NCBI GenBank assembly: GCA_910584235.1
Contig: CAJTZD010000034.1
Span: 1-43,417, forward strand
Length of the DNA stretch: 43,417 nt
Origin: an uncultured Acetatifactor sp.
GTDB lineage: Bacteria; Bacillota; Clostridia; Lachnospirales; Lachnospiraceae
Direction of reading: 5' to 3'
This document shows positions 24,105-32,558 of the stretch, in pieces (the stretch's first letter is position 1; each line of letters opens with the position of its first letter). The translations under genes were made by a program, and so were the position numbers. The notes beneath the pieces were generated by a model, which ran no database searches, had not been told where the DNA came from, and saw only the letters and a program-made list of their open reading frames with translations.

Positions 24105-25508
24105 ATGATATTTTGTTATAATTGTGGCCGCCGTCTGTCGGAGCATGACTTCTGCACTTCCTGCGGAGCCGATGTCTCCTTATATAAACAGGTGGTACAT
24201 GTGTCCAACATGTACTATAATGAGGGCCTGGAAAAGGCCGGAGTCAGGGATTTAAGCGGAGCCGTGGTGAGCCTGCGTCACAGTCTCCAGTTCAACAAGA
24301 ACAATATCAAGGCCCGCAATCTCCTGGGGCTGGTGTACTTCGAGATGGGGGAGGCAGCCGCCGCGCTCAGGGAATGGGTTATCAGCAAGAACATGAGCCC
24401 GGAGAAGAATATTGCGGACGAGTATATCGACAAGATACGCTCCAATTCCGGAAGGCTGGACTCCATTAACCAGACCATTAAGAAATATAACAGAGCGTTG
24501 GTTCTGTGCAGCCAGAATAGTGAAGATCTGGCTGTGATACAATTGAGAAAGGTACTGTCCATGAATCCCAGATTCATACAGGCACATCAGCTGTTGGCAT
24601 TGCTGTACATGAAGCAGGAGGAGTGGGACCGGGCAGAGCGTGAACTGCGCAAATGCATGGACATTGACAGGAACAATCTCCAGACCCTGCGCTACTTAAA
24701 AGAGGTGGAAGAGGCCCTGATGCCCGAGGAGGGCGTAAAGCGGCGCCGGAAAGATGAGGCCGTCAGATATCAGAGCGACAATGAAATTATCATTCAGCCT
24801 CTGAATGTCAAGGAGCCCAAGCGCGCGGGAGGGCTCTCTACGGTGGTGAACATGGTCATTGGTCTGATCATCGGGGTGGCGGCTATGTATTTTCTCGTGG
24901 TGCCTGCGGCACAGTCCAGAGTCCGCAACGAGGAGCAGCAGACCATCACAAAGATCAGCAGCGAATCGGACGCAAAGACTGCACGGATCCAGGAACTGGA
25001 GGGGCAGATAGAGAATCTCAACGGCAATATCCAGAATCTCCAGGGGGAGATTGAGGGCTATGCGGGAGCAGGCGGAACCATACCGGTGACAGAGGAGCTG
25101 CTCCGGATAGCTGCAGAGTATACGGAGACGGCGGATATGCATACGGCGGCGGACAGACTGGAGGAGCTTGCCGGGCGGGTGGATGTGACGGCCATGCCGG
25201 AGGGCTTCCAGAGAATGTACCAGTCCATGAATTCCGTCATTGGACCTGAGCTGTCCAAAGAGTATTATGAGGCGGGATATAATCAATACTATACGAGCCG
25301 GTACGAGGAAGCTCTGGAGAACCTTGGAAAGGCTGTGAAGTACGATGCCGCCAACATAGAAGCGCTCTGGCTGCTGGGGGAGGCATACCGCTCCAGCGGG
25401 GATACAGTCAATGCCATTACCACTTATGACAAGGTGATTGAACTGTTTCCGGAGGCTACCAGGGCCAGGGATGCCCAGAGGCGTAAGGACAATTTAAATG
25501 CCGGTTAA
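24105..25508 (+). CDS. zinc-ribbon and TPR protein with one transmembrane helix
   Basis: The 467-residue protein starts with a zinc ribbon (CYNCGRRLSEHDFCTSCG: two CxxC knuckles, residues about 4-21). Cytoplasmic TPR units follow (about 35-205, for example KARNLLGLVYFEMGEAAAAL and AHQLLALLYMKQEEWDRAER). One transmembrane helix (about 248-270, MVIGLIIGVAAMYFLVVPAA) leads to a coiled coil (about 280-320). External C-terminal TPRs complete it (about 385-460). It probably scaffolds proteins across the membrane. It lies 2 bases after the 53-residue gene and ahead of a terminator, so it ends the valS-folC unit. The client proteins are unknown. Confidence 0.82.
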   Translation: MIFCYNCGRRLSEHDFCTSCGADVSLYKQVVHVSNMYYNEGLEKAGVRDLSGAVVSLRHSLQFNKNNIKARNLLGLVYFEMGEAAAALREWVISKNMSPEKNIADEYIDKIRSNSGRLDSINQTIKKYNRALVLCSQNSEDLAVIQLRKVLSMNPRFIQAHQLLALLYMKQEEWDRAERELRKCMDIDRNNLQTLRYLKEVEEALMPEEGVKRRRKDEAVRYQSDNEIIIQPLNVKEPKRAGGLSTVVNMVIGLIIGVAAMYFLVVPAAQSRVRNEEQQTITKISSESDAKTARIQELEGQIENLNGNIQNLQGEIEGYAGAGGTIPVTEELLRIAAEYTETADMHTAADRLEELAGRVDVTAMPEGFQRMYQSMNSVIGPELSKEYYEAGYNQYYTSRYEEALENLGKAVKYDAANIEALWLLGEAYRSSGDTVNAITTYDKVIELFPEATRARDAQRRKDNLNAG

Positions 25509-25531
25509 GAGTAAGAAGAGAGGTACGAAAG

Positions 25532-25565
25532 AAAAGAACCTGTAGATGCTATGGGTTCTTTTTTG
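25532..25565 (+). terminator. intrinsic terminator before the spoIIA operon
   Basis: AAAAGAACC (25532-25540) pairs with GGTTCTTTT (25554-25562) and merges into a T-run. It separates the valS-folC-TPR unit from spoIIAA. Confidence 0.85.
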
Positions 25566-25621
25566 CTGGTCTGCGCGGCGGTTTTCGCCGTGACTTAGTT
25601 CGGAAAGGAAGGATGTAGAGA

Positions 25622-25945
25622 ATGGGACAGATAGCTACAGAGGATTTTCAGATTATCGACAATTGTCTTCTGATTCAGCTGCCGGAGGAAATCGACCATC
25701 ATGGGGCGGGCTTTATCTGCGAGTGCGCGGACCGGTATCTGGTCAGGAAAGAGGTGCGGGATATTGTGTTCGATTTCGGGAGGACAAGGTTCATGGACTC
25801 TTCCGGCATAGGCATTATCATGGGGCGATACCGCAAGATATCCTGCTTCGGGGGAAAAGTCATAGCCATAAATGTGGACAGGCAGATAGAGAGGATCTTC
25901 AGACTGTCAGGATTGAATAAAATAGTGGAGGTACTGGAATCATGA
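25622..25945 (+). CDS. spoIIAA: anti-sigma-F factor antagonist SpoIIAA
   Basis: A 107-residue STAS-domain protein. The phosphorylation loop MDSSGIGIIMGRYRKI carries the serine that SpoIIAB phosphorylates and SpoIIE dephosphorylates. The unphosphorylated form releases sigma-F from SpoIIAB in the forespore. Length fits (B. subtilis protein about 117). GGAAGGA precedes the ATG. Its stop overlaps spoIIAB by 4 bases. A sigma-H promoter would be expected upstream, but I could not find a convincing one. Confidence 0.95.
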   Translation: MGQIATEDFQIIDNCLLIQLPEEIDHHGAGFICECADRYLVRKEVRDIVFDFGRTRFMDSSGIGIIMGRYRKISCFGGKVIAINVDRQIERIFRLSGLNKIVEVLES

Positions 25946-26433
25946 GAAATGAAATGGAGATTATCTTTGACGCCCTTTCGGACAATGAGGGATTTGCCAG
26001 GGTGGCAGTGGCGGCATTCATCACCCATCTGAATCCCACCATGGAGGAGATGGCGGATATCAAGACCGCGGTGAGCGAAGCCGTGACCAATTCCATCATT
26101 CACGGCTATGAGAATCTCCGGGGTTATGGGAGGCCGGGTGAGCCGGAGGAAAGCGAAAAGGCGAATCCGGGCAAAGTAAGGCTGTGCTGCGTGTTGGAGA
26201 ATAATATTTTACATATAGAAGTCATCGACAGCGGAAAGGGAATTGAGGATGTAGAGCGCGCCATGGAGCCGCTCTATACCACGAAGCCGCAGCTGGAGCG
26301 CTCCGGAATGGGGTTTGCGTTCATGGAGGCGTTTATGGACGACCTGGAGGTGGAGAGCACGCCGGGCCAGGGGACGAAAGTCCGTATGATCAAAAAAATA
26401 GGAGTGGGCGGATGGATAGAACATCAGTGCTGA
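25942..26433 (+). CDS. spoIIAB: anti-sigma-F factor / serine kinase SpoIIAB
   Basis: A GHKL-type ATPase of 163 residues that binds sigma-F and phosphorylates SpoIIAA. The N box KTAVSEAVTNSIIHGYEN, G1 box VIDSGKGIED and G2 box RSGMGFAFMEAF are intact. It is about 17 residues longer than the usual 146, because of a polar insertion after the N box (RGYGRPGEPEESEKANPGK) and a short C-terminal extension that reaches into sigF. The 22-base overlap with sigF implies tight translational coupling. Confidence 0.95.
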   Translation: MRNEMEIIFDALSDNEGFARVAVAAFITHLNPTMEEMADIKTAVSEAVTNSIIHGYENLRGYGRPGEPEESEKANPGKVRLCCVLENNILHIEVIDSGKGIEDVERAMEPLYTTKPQLERSGMGFAFMEAFMDDLEVESTPGQGTKVRMIKKIGVGGWIEHQC

Positions 26434-27176
26434 TTGCCAGATCACAGGCGGGAGAAAGCGAGGCAAGAGAGGTACTGATAGAAAGCAATCTGGGACTGGT
26501 GCGCCATATTGTCAGGCGATTCGCAGGCAGAGGCCATGATTTGGAGGATCTCTTCCAGATCGGCGTCATCGGACTGATGAAAGCCATCGACAAGTTTGAT
26601 CTGAAGCTGGGTCTGAAATTCTCCACTTATGCGGTGCCCATGATCACCGGGGAGATCAAACGGTTCCTGCGGGACGACGGCCCCGTAAAAGTGTCCCGGA
26701 CCATTAAAGAGAACGGGATTAAGGTAAAGCTTGCAAGACAGAGTCTCCAGGGGAAAAACAACAGGGAGCCCACGATACAGGAAATAGCCGAGGCTACGGG
26801 GCTGAACGGGGAGGACGTGGTTCTGGCCATGGAAGCCGATACCTCGGTGGAATCCATCTATTCCGCGGTATACCAGGACGACGGCAGCGAAGTCTACCTG
26901 GTGGACAAGGTGGTACGGGGCAGAGACGGCAGCGTGGGCAGCAGTGTTGCCGGGGGCTGTAACGGAGAGGACAGGGAAAAGGAAGAGCTTTTAAACCACT
27001 TACTGCTGAGCCAGCTTTTGGACAGTCTGGATCCCGGGGACAGGAACCTGATCTGTATGCGGTATTTTCAGAATAAGACCCAGACAGAGATCGCGGCCAG
27101 GCTGGGAGTAAGCCAGGTACAGGTCAGCCGTATGGAGAAAAGGATTCTTTTAAAGCTGCGGGAAGAGGTACGGTAA
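26412..27176 (+). CDS. sigF: RNA polymerase sigma-F factor (SpoIIAC)
   Basis: The 254-residue forespore sigma factor. Region 2 is visible in NLGLVRHIVRRFAGRGHDLEDLFQIG and FSTYAVPMITGEIKRFLRDD, region 3 in REPTIQEIAEATGL, and region 4 in RNLICMRYFQNKTQTEIAARLGVSQVQVSRMEKRIL. The ATG at 26412 follows GGAG by 7 bases and lies inside spoIIAB. A variable acidic/glycine-rich insert, GRDGSVGSSVAGGCNGEDRE, separates regions 3 and 4. It ends the classic spoIIAA-spoIIAB-sigF operon and would direct early forespore genes. Confidence 0.95.
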   Translation: MDRTSVLIARSQAGESEAREVLIESNLGLVRHIVRRFAGRGHDLEDLFQIGVIGLMKAIDKFDLKLGLKFSTYAVPMITGEIKRFLRDDGPVKVSRTIKENGIKVKLARQSLQGKNNREPTIQEIAEATGLNGEDVVLAMEADTSVESIYSAVYQDDGSEVYLVDKVVRGRDGSVGSSVAGGCNGEDREKEELLNHLLLSQLLDSLDPGDRNLICMRYFQNKTQTEIAARLGVSQVQVSRMEKRILLKLREEVR

Positions 27177-27316
27177 ATTTTAAGAATTTGTTAAATTTGG
27201 GAAATCGCGAAAAAGCTCTTTTCATCCGGCGCAATTTCGTTTACTATGGGAATAGGAAGCGACTGTAGACGTATAATTGTCCATAGCAGCGGATTGCTTT
27301 GGAGGGAGAGGATTGC

Positions 27317-28492
27317 ATGAGAGACAGGATGGAACAGACGGATATGGAGAGAATCAGAGCGGGGAGAAAGCGTATGGGAAGAGCCATGCGCCGGAGAATT
27401 ATGGCTATGCTGGTCTGCCTGGTGGCCATGGTGATCGTGATGTTTTCGGGGATGTCCATCTTTGCGTGGATCAGGGAGCGGGTGAATGGCAGCGCTGCCG
27501 CTTCCAGCGGGAATGTGCTGGAGGGAGCCGGGGCTGTCAGCATTGATGCCGACGGGAACGTGGTGGATGCCGATGGAAATGTAGTCGGCGTGTTTGCCGG
27601 TTCGATGGGACTTTCGCCCCAGGAGGTGGAGGCCCAGGTGGGCAATGCCAGGCAGCAGGCCCAGTCGGAGGTGCTGGAGGGGATACGCACCAGGCTCAAC
27701 GACGGGGATTCGGTGCTGGAGGCGCTGCGGCCCCTGTATCCCAACGACATGATCGTATACAGCGGCGGGCAGTATAATATCGTCCCCATTGATTATAGCC
27801 TGAAGCAGCACGGCTGGCAAAATGCCAACCTGAATATCCTGGAGACAGGGGAGTACCAGTACCTCCAGGACGGTCAGGTGATTTCCCATAAGGGCATTGA
27901 CGTGTCGGAGTTCCAGGGAAATATCGACTGGAATCTGGTGGCTCAGGACGGCGTGGAATTTGCTTTCATCCGGGCAGCCTACAGAGGGTACGGAACCGGG
28001 AAGCTGGTGGAGGACGCCAACTTTGACGTCAATGTCCAGGGCGCACAGGCCGCGGGCATCAAGGTGGGGGCCTATGTCTACAGCCAGGCCATCACCGAGG
28101 AGGAGGTGCTGGAGGAGGCGAACCTGGTGCTGACAAAGATTGCCCCCTACCAGATGGAATGCCCTATTGTATTCGATGTGGAAAATGTGACCGGTGCGGA
28201 CGGCCGGATGAACGCGCTGTCCATCGAGGACCGCACCAGGTTTGCCCAGCTTTTCTGTCAGACCATTGAAAATGCGGGATACCGGCCCATGCTGTACTAC
28301 AATACGGAGATGGGAATCATGATGCTGGAGCTGGGGATGCTGGAGGGGTACGACAAGTGGTTCGCGGCATACCGGGAGGATTTTTATTATCCATATGACT
28401 TCAAAATATGGCAGTATTCCCAGTCGGGCAGGGTGCAGGGGATTGCTTCGGAGGTGGATTTGAATATTAGTTTTGATGTCTTCTGGCAGTAG
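27317..28492 (+). CDS. GH25 lysozyme-like muramidase, membrane anchored
   Basis: The 391-residue protein has a basic N-terminus, one transmembrane or signal-anchor helix (about 31-52, IMAMLVCLVAMVIVMFSGMSI) and a linker. A C-terminal glycoside hydrolase 25 domain follows (about 190-391): KGIDVSEFQGNIDWNLV, FAFIRAAYRG, KVGAYVYSQA, and the catalytic Asp/Glu stretch IVFDVENV. It should cleave the N-acetylmuramic acid bond of peptidoglycan outside the membrane. The ATG at 27317 follows GGAGAG by 6 bases; a TTG 18 bases earlier would overlap the Shine-Dalgarno. A TATAAT lies at 27272-27277. Its place after sigF suggests, but does not prove, a sporulation role. Confidence 0.9.
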   Translation: MRDRMEQTDMERIRAGRKRMGRAMRRRIMAMLVCLVAMVIVMFSGMSIFAWIRERVNGSAAASSGNVLEGAGAVSIDADGNVVDADGNVVGVFAGSMGLSPQEVEAQVGNARQQAQSEVLEGIRTRLNDGDSVLEALRPLYPNDMIVYSGGQYNIVPIDYSLKQHGWQNANLNILETGEYQYLQDGQVISHKGIDVSEFQGNIDWNLVAQDGVEFAFIRAAYRGYGTGKLVEDANFDVNVQGAQAAGIKVGAYVYSQAITEEEVLEEANLVLTKIAPYQMECPIVFDVENVTGADGRMNALSIEDRTRFAQLFCQTIENAGYRPMLYYNTEMGIMMLELGMLEGYDKWFAAYREDFYYPYDFKIWQYSQSGRVQGIASEVDLNISFDVFWQ

Positions 28493-28500
28493 TGTGAGAA

Positions 28501-28539
28501 GAAGTTCTAAGGCCGTAAAGGACACGGCCTTAGAACTTC
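28501..28539 (+). terminator. perfect 16-bp hairpin after the muramidase gene
   Basis: GAAGTTCTAAGGCCGT (28501-28516) is exactly complementary to 28524-28539 around a 7-base loop, starting 9 bases after the stop. It lacks a T-run. It could be a factor-assisted terminator or mRNA-end hairpin. Confidence 0.65.
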
Positions 28540-28670
28540 CAGGCCCATGAGCGAACGCGTCCTTTGCGCTTTGCTTGCGGCTGTTTTTTATTTTTGATAG
28601 GCTTTTTGCTACATATTTTTTTATGTTTCGCATCATAATAATCAGGAAATCTGAAAGGAAATCTGATGAA

Positions 28671-29150
28671 ATGATGCGGAAATTTTTTTTGATCCTGACA
28701 GGGGGGAGTTATGGGCTTCTGGCGGCGGCCGGGGTTTTTACCGTGCTGGCGGCGGTGGGGCTGGTGCCGCGGTTTGCCGGGAAGACTCATACGGCGAAAT
28801 ATGTGAGGATATATGAGGAAATGGTGATATTTGGGACACTGACAGGGGGTGTGCTCAGTATTTTTTCCAGGTATTGCCAGTTTGGGGCTTGGTGGCGGCA
28901 GAGGCTTCCCGGGTATGGGACAGCGCTGGATGTCACGGGCATGGTGGTTCAGGCGGTCTTCGGGCTTTTTTCCGGGATGTTTGTGGGGTGTTTGGCGCTG
29001 GCTATTGCGGAGATGCTGGACAGCATTCCTATTCTGACGCGCCGCATTTCTTTCCGGCACGGACTGGGTCTGGCTATCGTAAGTATGGCGGCAGGGAAGA
29101 TTTGCGGCTCCCTTTTTTATTTTCTGGCGGAACTGCATCGGACTGTTTAA
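28671..29150 (+). CDS. spoVAB: stage V sporulation protein AB
   Basis: A 159-residue integral membrane protein with four to five helices. Conserved SpoVAB features include GLLAAAGVFTVLAAVGLVPR, YVRIYEEMVIFGTLTGG, GLFSGMFVGCLALAIAEML and DSIPILTRRI. SpoVA proteins form the spore inner-membrane channel for calcium-dipicolinic acid. I start at the ATG at 28671, with AAAGGA 11 bases upstream. The open frame extends 32 codons further upstream, but without an RBS or family match. It precedes spoVAA here, whereas B. subtilis has AA before AB. Confidence 0.85.
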   Translation: MMRKFFLILTGGSYGLLAAAGVFTVLAAVGLVPRFAGKTHTAKYVRIYEEMVIFGTLTGGVLSIFSRYCQFGAWWRQRLPGYGTALDVTGMVVQAVFGLFSGMFVGCLALAIAEMLDSIPILTRRISFRHGLGLAIVSMAAGKICGSLFYFLAELHRTV

Positions 29151-29222
29151 ATGTGAAATTGCTCTTGACAACAGAAATTGTTTTCTGGTGTATGTGTCGT
29201 GAAGCGGAGAAAGAGAGACTAT

Positions 29223-29846
29223 ATGGCAAATGTTACGGTATATTTAAAATGTGAAAGGAATGCGGAGGTACAGTCTGAGGACGTGTTTTTATCGGATGTG
29301 GCCTCTCTGCGCTGCATGGATTCCGTTATTTCCGCCAAGCTGAAAGCCCTGAAAGTGCACCATTTCGGCAGCGGGGAGGCCAGGCGCTGCGTGGTCAGTT
29401 CCCTCCATCTGGTAAAGCTGATGGAGGAGACCTGCCCGGGTGTCAGCGTACAGATCGTGGGGGAGCCGGATGTGCTGGTGGAATGGATCAATGTGGACAG
29501 GCATAAGGGCTGGCAGCAGTGGGTGAAGTGTGTGCTGGTGTGTCTGGTGAGCTTCTTCGGCACGGCCTTTACCATTATGGCATACCACAATGACGTAGGC
29601 ATTAATGACGTGTTCACGGAAATCTATCGGATGGTGATGGACAGGGAGCCCCAGGGGCTGAACACCCTGGAGGTGTCCTACTCGGTAGGCCTGGCCGTAG
29701 GCATCATCCTTTTCTTCAACCATGTGGGCGGCAGGCGGATCACAAAGGATCCCACGCCCATAGAGGTGGCGATGCGCAACTATGAGGAGGATGTGGACAA
29801 GGCCCTCATCGCCACCGCCGGGAGAGAGGGGAAAGAAGAGGAATAG
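29223..29846 (+). CDS. spoVAA: stage V sporulation protein AA
   Basis: From the ATG at 29223 the product is 207 residues, close to the B. subtilis SpoVAA length. The N-terminal soluble domain VTVYLKCERNAEVQSEDVFL is followed by VQIVGEPDVLVEW. Two C-terminal transmembrane helices follow (about 105-125 and 155-175), and then the family signature TKDPTPIEVAMRNYEEDVDKA. An in-frame start 45 bases earlier is less likely because the extra residues look non-native. It is part of the spoVA cluster for dipicolinate transport. Confidence 0.87.
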   Translation: MANVTVYLKCERNAEVQSEDVFLSDVASLRCMDSVISAKLKALKVHHFGSGEARRCVVSSLHLVKLMEETCPGVSVQIVGEPDVLVEWINVDRHKGWQQWVKCVLVCLVSFFGTAFTIMAYHNDVGINDVFTEIYRMVMDREPQGLNTLEVSYSVGLAVGIILFFNHVGGRRITKDPTPIEVAMRNYEEDVDKALIATAGREGKEEE

Positions 29847-29985
29847 ATTTCTGGAAGCTGCGCATACTGGAGGTATGAGACGGGAGCGCATGACATCAGG
29901 AACGGCAGGAGCGGAGGATGGACGTCTTTTTAGCGAGGAAGCGCTCGGACAGCCGTGAAAGTATAGAAAAGAAGCGAGGAAGACC

Positions 29986-30465
29986 ATGGAAGAGAAGGCA
30001 ACGAACAATGAAAAGAAACAGCAGCAGAAAGAATACGAGCAGTATGTCAAGGCAGTGACGCCTACCCACAGCCTCTGGCAGCAGATGCTGCGTGCGTTCA
30101 TTACGGGAGGCATTATTTGCTGCATCGGTCAGTTCATCTTAAACTATGCGGGAAGCTTAGGACTGGACAAGCAGACGGCGGGAAGCTGGTGCTCCCTGCT
30201 CCTGGTGCTTTTTTCGGTGGTCCTGACAGGCTTTGGCATCTTCTCCAAAATCGCAAAATGGGGCGGCGCCGGCGCTTTGGTGCCCATCACCGGCTTTGCC
30301 AATTCCGTGGCGGCGCCGGCTATTGAGTACAAAGCAGAGGGGCAGGTTTTTGGGATTGGCTGTAAGATATTTACCATCGCCGGGCCGGTGATCCTGTATG
30401 GGATATTTGCCAGCTGGGTGCTGGGAGTGGTTTACTGGATTGGAAAACTGATTGGAATCGTTTAG
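29986..30465 (+). CDS. spoVAC: stage V sporulation protein AC
   Basis: The 159-residue membrane protein is a clear SpoVAC. It has the cytoplasmic N-terminal YEQYVKAVTPTHSLWQQMLRAF, then helices around FITGGIICCIGQFILNYAG and LLLVLFSVVLTGFGIF, the conserved GAGALVPITGFANSVAAPAIEYK and GIGCKIFTIAGPVILYGI. SpoVAC behaves as the mechanosensitive component of the dipicolinate channel. In most spore formers spoVAD and spoVAE come next; here an unrelated 383-residue gene follows after 18 bases. Confidence 0.95.
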   Translation: MEEKATNNEKKQQQKEYEQYVKAVTPTHSLWQQMLRAFITGGIICCIGQFILNYAGSLGLDKQTAGSWCSLLLVLFSVVLTGFGIFSKIAKWGGAGALVPITGFANSVAAPAIEYKAEGQVFGIGCKIFTIAGPVILYGIFASWVLGVVYWIGKLIGIV

Positions 30466-30483
30466 AAAGGGAGGACATAATAT

Positions 30484-31635
30484 ATGGAAACGTATGCACA
30501 GAAATCCATCAGACACTGTCTGGACATGATCGCACCTTTTGAAATGTCAAACCGGCAAAATGAGGGACACCTGCAATTCTATCAGTTCATGATTTCCCTT
30601 TATCGCGCCATGTATCAAAATCCAGAGGATTACCTGGTATTCCCCAGGCCCTATGAAGAGTACGCCAAGAAATTGAAAGAGCAGGGGCCGCGGAAGACAA
30701 AAGAAAAGGCTCATGCCAATGATTCCAGAGAGAGCACGCTCAGGAATACCTTTCAGCAGGCCATCCAGTTCTATGCATTATACTTCTATCAGATAGGCTT
30801 GCTAAGCAGAGGGCTTGACGGGCAGACAGGCGCGCTGACGATAGGAAAAGAAGAGTATGCCCAAGTTCTGGAACAGATGGACCGCATCCATGAATCGAAA
30901 TACAATGCAGGGAGATATGAAGTATTGTCAAGGCGGGGGCTCCGGATAGCGAAGAAAGGGGATGCCCTCCATATCACGCTCGCCACATATAAACGGGCCA
31001 TGGAGGGGATAGAGTATTTATGCAAAGCACCCGACAGCAAATACAAACGCATGAATTTCCTCCGCCTGGATTTCAAGAACGCCTATGCGCCCATTCCCAC
31101 AGTGGATGACATATGCAGGACATTGCCTGTCAAAAGCGCCGAAGCCATCAAAAGGATGGAGAACAAGCTGTCGGGAATGAAGATAAAAACAAAGATAAAA
31201 CCGCTGAGGGGAATCGTCTCCGACTTTAAGTGGAAAGTCGAATATGTATACAAAGGAAAAAGCATATGCGGCTTCTATGCAGACAATGAATTCTTTATGC
31301 TGTGCATCCACTTCAACCATTTCCAGAATATCACTGATTTTTCCAGGCTTTTACAGGAGGAAGACTACGATCTGTTTCAATGGTTTCAAAGGCAGTTTCC
31401 CGAGAGATTATGCAAATGCCCCAACAACCGAAGAGTTTATTTCGGTGATGAGCCCCGGCGCATATGCGGATTGTCGAATCGGGCTGAAATTGTGAACCCC
31501 GGCGAGGACGATACGGACAAAGCTCTCTATATTTTATATCGACGATTGCTAAAATTTGCCAAGCCATCCGACTCACGAGCGGCAAGCATCAATGAGGCGG
31601 TTAATGCAAATAACGAAGCCAAGGATTTAAAATGA
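30484..31635 (+). CDS. unrecognised 383-residue protein downstream of spoVAC
   Basis: I do not recognise a characterised family. The protein is soluble, with no signal peptide or membrane segment. An N-terminal helical part (about 1-165) precedes a C-terminal domain. That domain contains WKVEYVYKGKSICGFYADNE, FMLCIHFNHF, a Cys-Pro-rich CKCPNNRRVYFGDEPRRICG and NRAEIVNPGEDDTD. The three cysteines, with Asn and Arg conserved-looking around them, may bind metal. GGGAGG lies 8 bases before the ATG and only 18 bases separate it from spoVAC, so it can be read with the spoVA genes. Base composition looks somewhat more AT-rich than its neighbours, consistent with acquisition. Confidence 0.7.
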   Translation: METYAQKSIRHCLDMIAPFEMSNRQNEGHLQFYQFMISLYRAMYQNPEDYLVFPRPYEEYAKKLKEQGPRKTKEKAHANDSRESTLRNTFQQAIQFYALYFYQIGLLSRGLDGQTGALTIGKEEYAQVLEQMDRIHESKYNAGRYEVLSRRGLRIAKKGDALHITLATYKRAMEGIEYLCKAPDSKYKRMNFLRLDFKNAYAPIPTVDDICRTLPVKSAEAIKRMENKLSGMKIKTKIKPLRGIVSDFKWKVEYVYKGKSICGFYADNEFFMLCIHFNHFQNITDFSRLLQEEDYDLFQWFQRQFPERLCKCPNNRRVYFGDEPRRICGLSNRAEIVNPGEDDTDKALYILYRRLLKFAKPSDSRAASINEAVNANNEAKDLK

Positions 31636-31753
31636 CTACATAAAGCTGCAGATTATTGGGATATAACCTCTTACAATTGAAAAGGCAGCTGAGCGTCATG
31701 GCAAACCAAGCTTTGTGGCAGAGATATTTTGGGTTTTAAAAGATTAGAATTGC

Positions 31754-31768
31754 CTTTTCGGCAAACAG
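31754..31768 (-). terminator. weak terminator-like hairpin after thiN
   Basis: On the minus strand TTGCC-GAAAA-GGCAA is followed by TTCTAATCTTTT, some 12 bases after the thiN stop. The stem is only 5 bp. Confidence 0.35.
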
Positions 31769-31779
31769 TGCTCCATTCC

Positions 31780-32430
31780 CTACGCCTCCCCCAACCGCAA
31801 TCCCCCCAGCACCTCCTTTGGAAAGACCACCAGCAGCGTCCCTTTCCGCACGGAAATGGAGCTTTCCGTCCCTTTGAATTCATTGCTGATGCCCAGGGGA
31901 AAAGTATTGTGCAGCACGGCATCGGTGAGCTCATATTTCAGGCCATGCAGATTGACTCCCTGACATTCTTCCGAGTACGAAAAGACGGATACAAACCCGG
32001 ACTCTCTTCTGGATATCGTCAGCTTGGATGATGTAATCGTAGTCAGTATGCTGTTGCCGTCATGCAAAAAGCCCTGTCTGCCGCTCTGGGACAGAAAGGC
32101 CAAAAGCTGGATATTGGCAATGGTATGCTCAATGCGGCCGCCGGTGCCGCAGTAGAAATGGAAGCAGCGAAAGCCCTCCAGTATACCCTCTTTCAAGGCG
32201 GCCAGGGTATCCGTGTCGTCTTTTCTGGGGTTGAGGCGGATGACATTGGGATGGGTAGGACAGTACCCAAGCGTATCAAAATCCCCCACCACCAGATCCG
32301 GCGTGATGTGTGCCTCCTCCAGCACCTTAAAACCGCCGTCCACGGCAATCACATAGTCGTTGGCGGTAAGGGTGAAGTCAAGCCCCGTATTTTCCCCCGC
32401 GCATACCAGATAGCAGATTCCCTGTCCCAT
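31780..32430 (-). CDS. thiN: thiamine diphosphokinase
   Basis: The 216-residue enzyme transfers pyrophosphate from ATP to thiamine. Catalytic-domain landmarks are DYVIAVDGGFKVLEEAHITPDLVVGDFDTLG, the acidic KDDTDTLAAL and the GGRIEHTIANI loop. A C-terminal beta-sandwich thiamine-binding domain follows (GVNLHGLKYELTD, FPLGISNEF). The ATG at 32430 follows GGAGGAGG closely; the open frame runs 21 codons further upstream but lacks an RBS. No THI-box is visible upstream, so it seems to be a salvage gene under its own control. Confidence 0.93.
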   Translation of the reverse strand: MGQGICYLVCAGENTGLDFTLTANDYVIAVDGGFKVLEEAHITPDLVVGDFDTLGYCPTHPNVIRLNPRKDDTDTLAALKEGILEGFRCFHFYCGTGGRIEHTIANIQLLAFLSQSGRQGFLHDGNSILTTITSSKLTISRRESGFVSVFSYSEECQGVNLHGLKYELTDAVLHNTFPLGISNEFKGTESSISVRKGTLLVVFPKEVLGGLRLGEA

Positions 32431-32558
32431 AACAAGCCTCCTCCATCCAATCCGCAATTGCTTCCCGGCAAAGCCGGTCAGGATATTCGTCAAATATATT
32501 TTCTATTTTAACATGAGGAAAACCAAAGCACAAGGATTTTCCGGGCCTTTCTCAGTCG

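Noticed and set aside
27191..28636. 481-codon minus-strand frame opposite the muramidase gene
   Set aside because: It is the shadow of the GH25 gene: His- and Leu-rich, with no family features.
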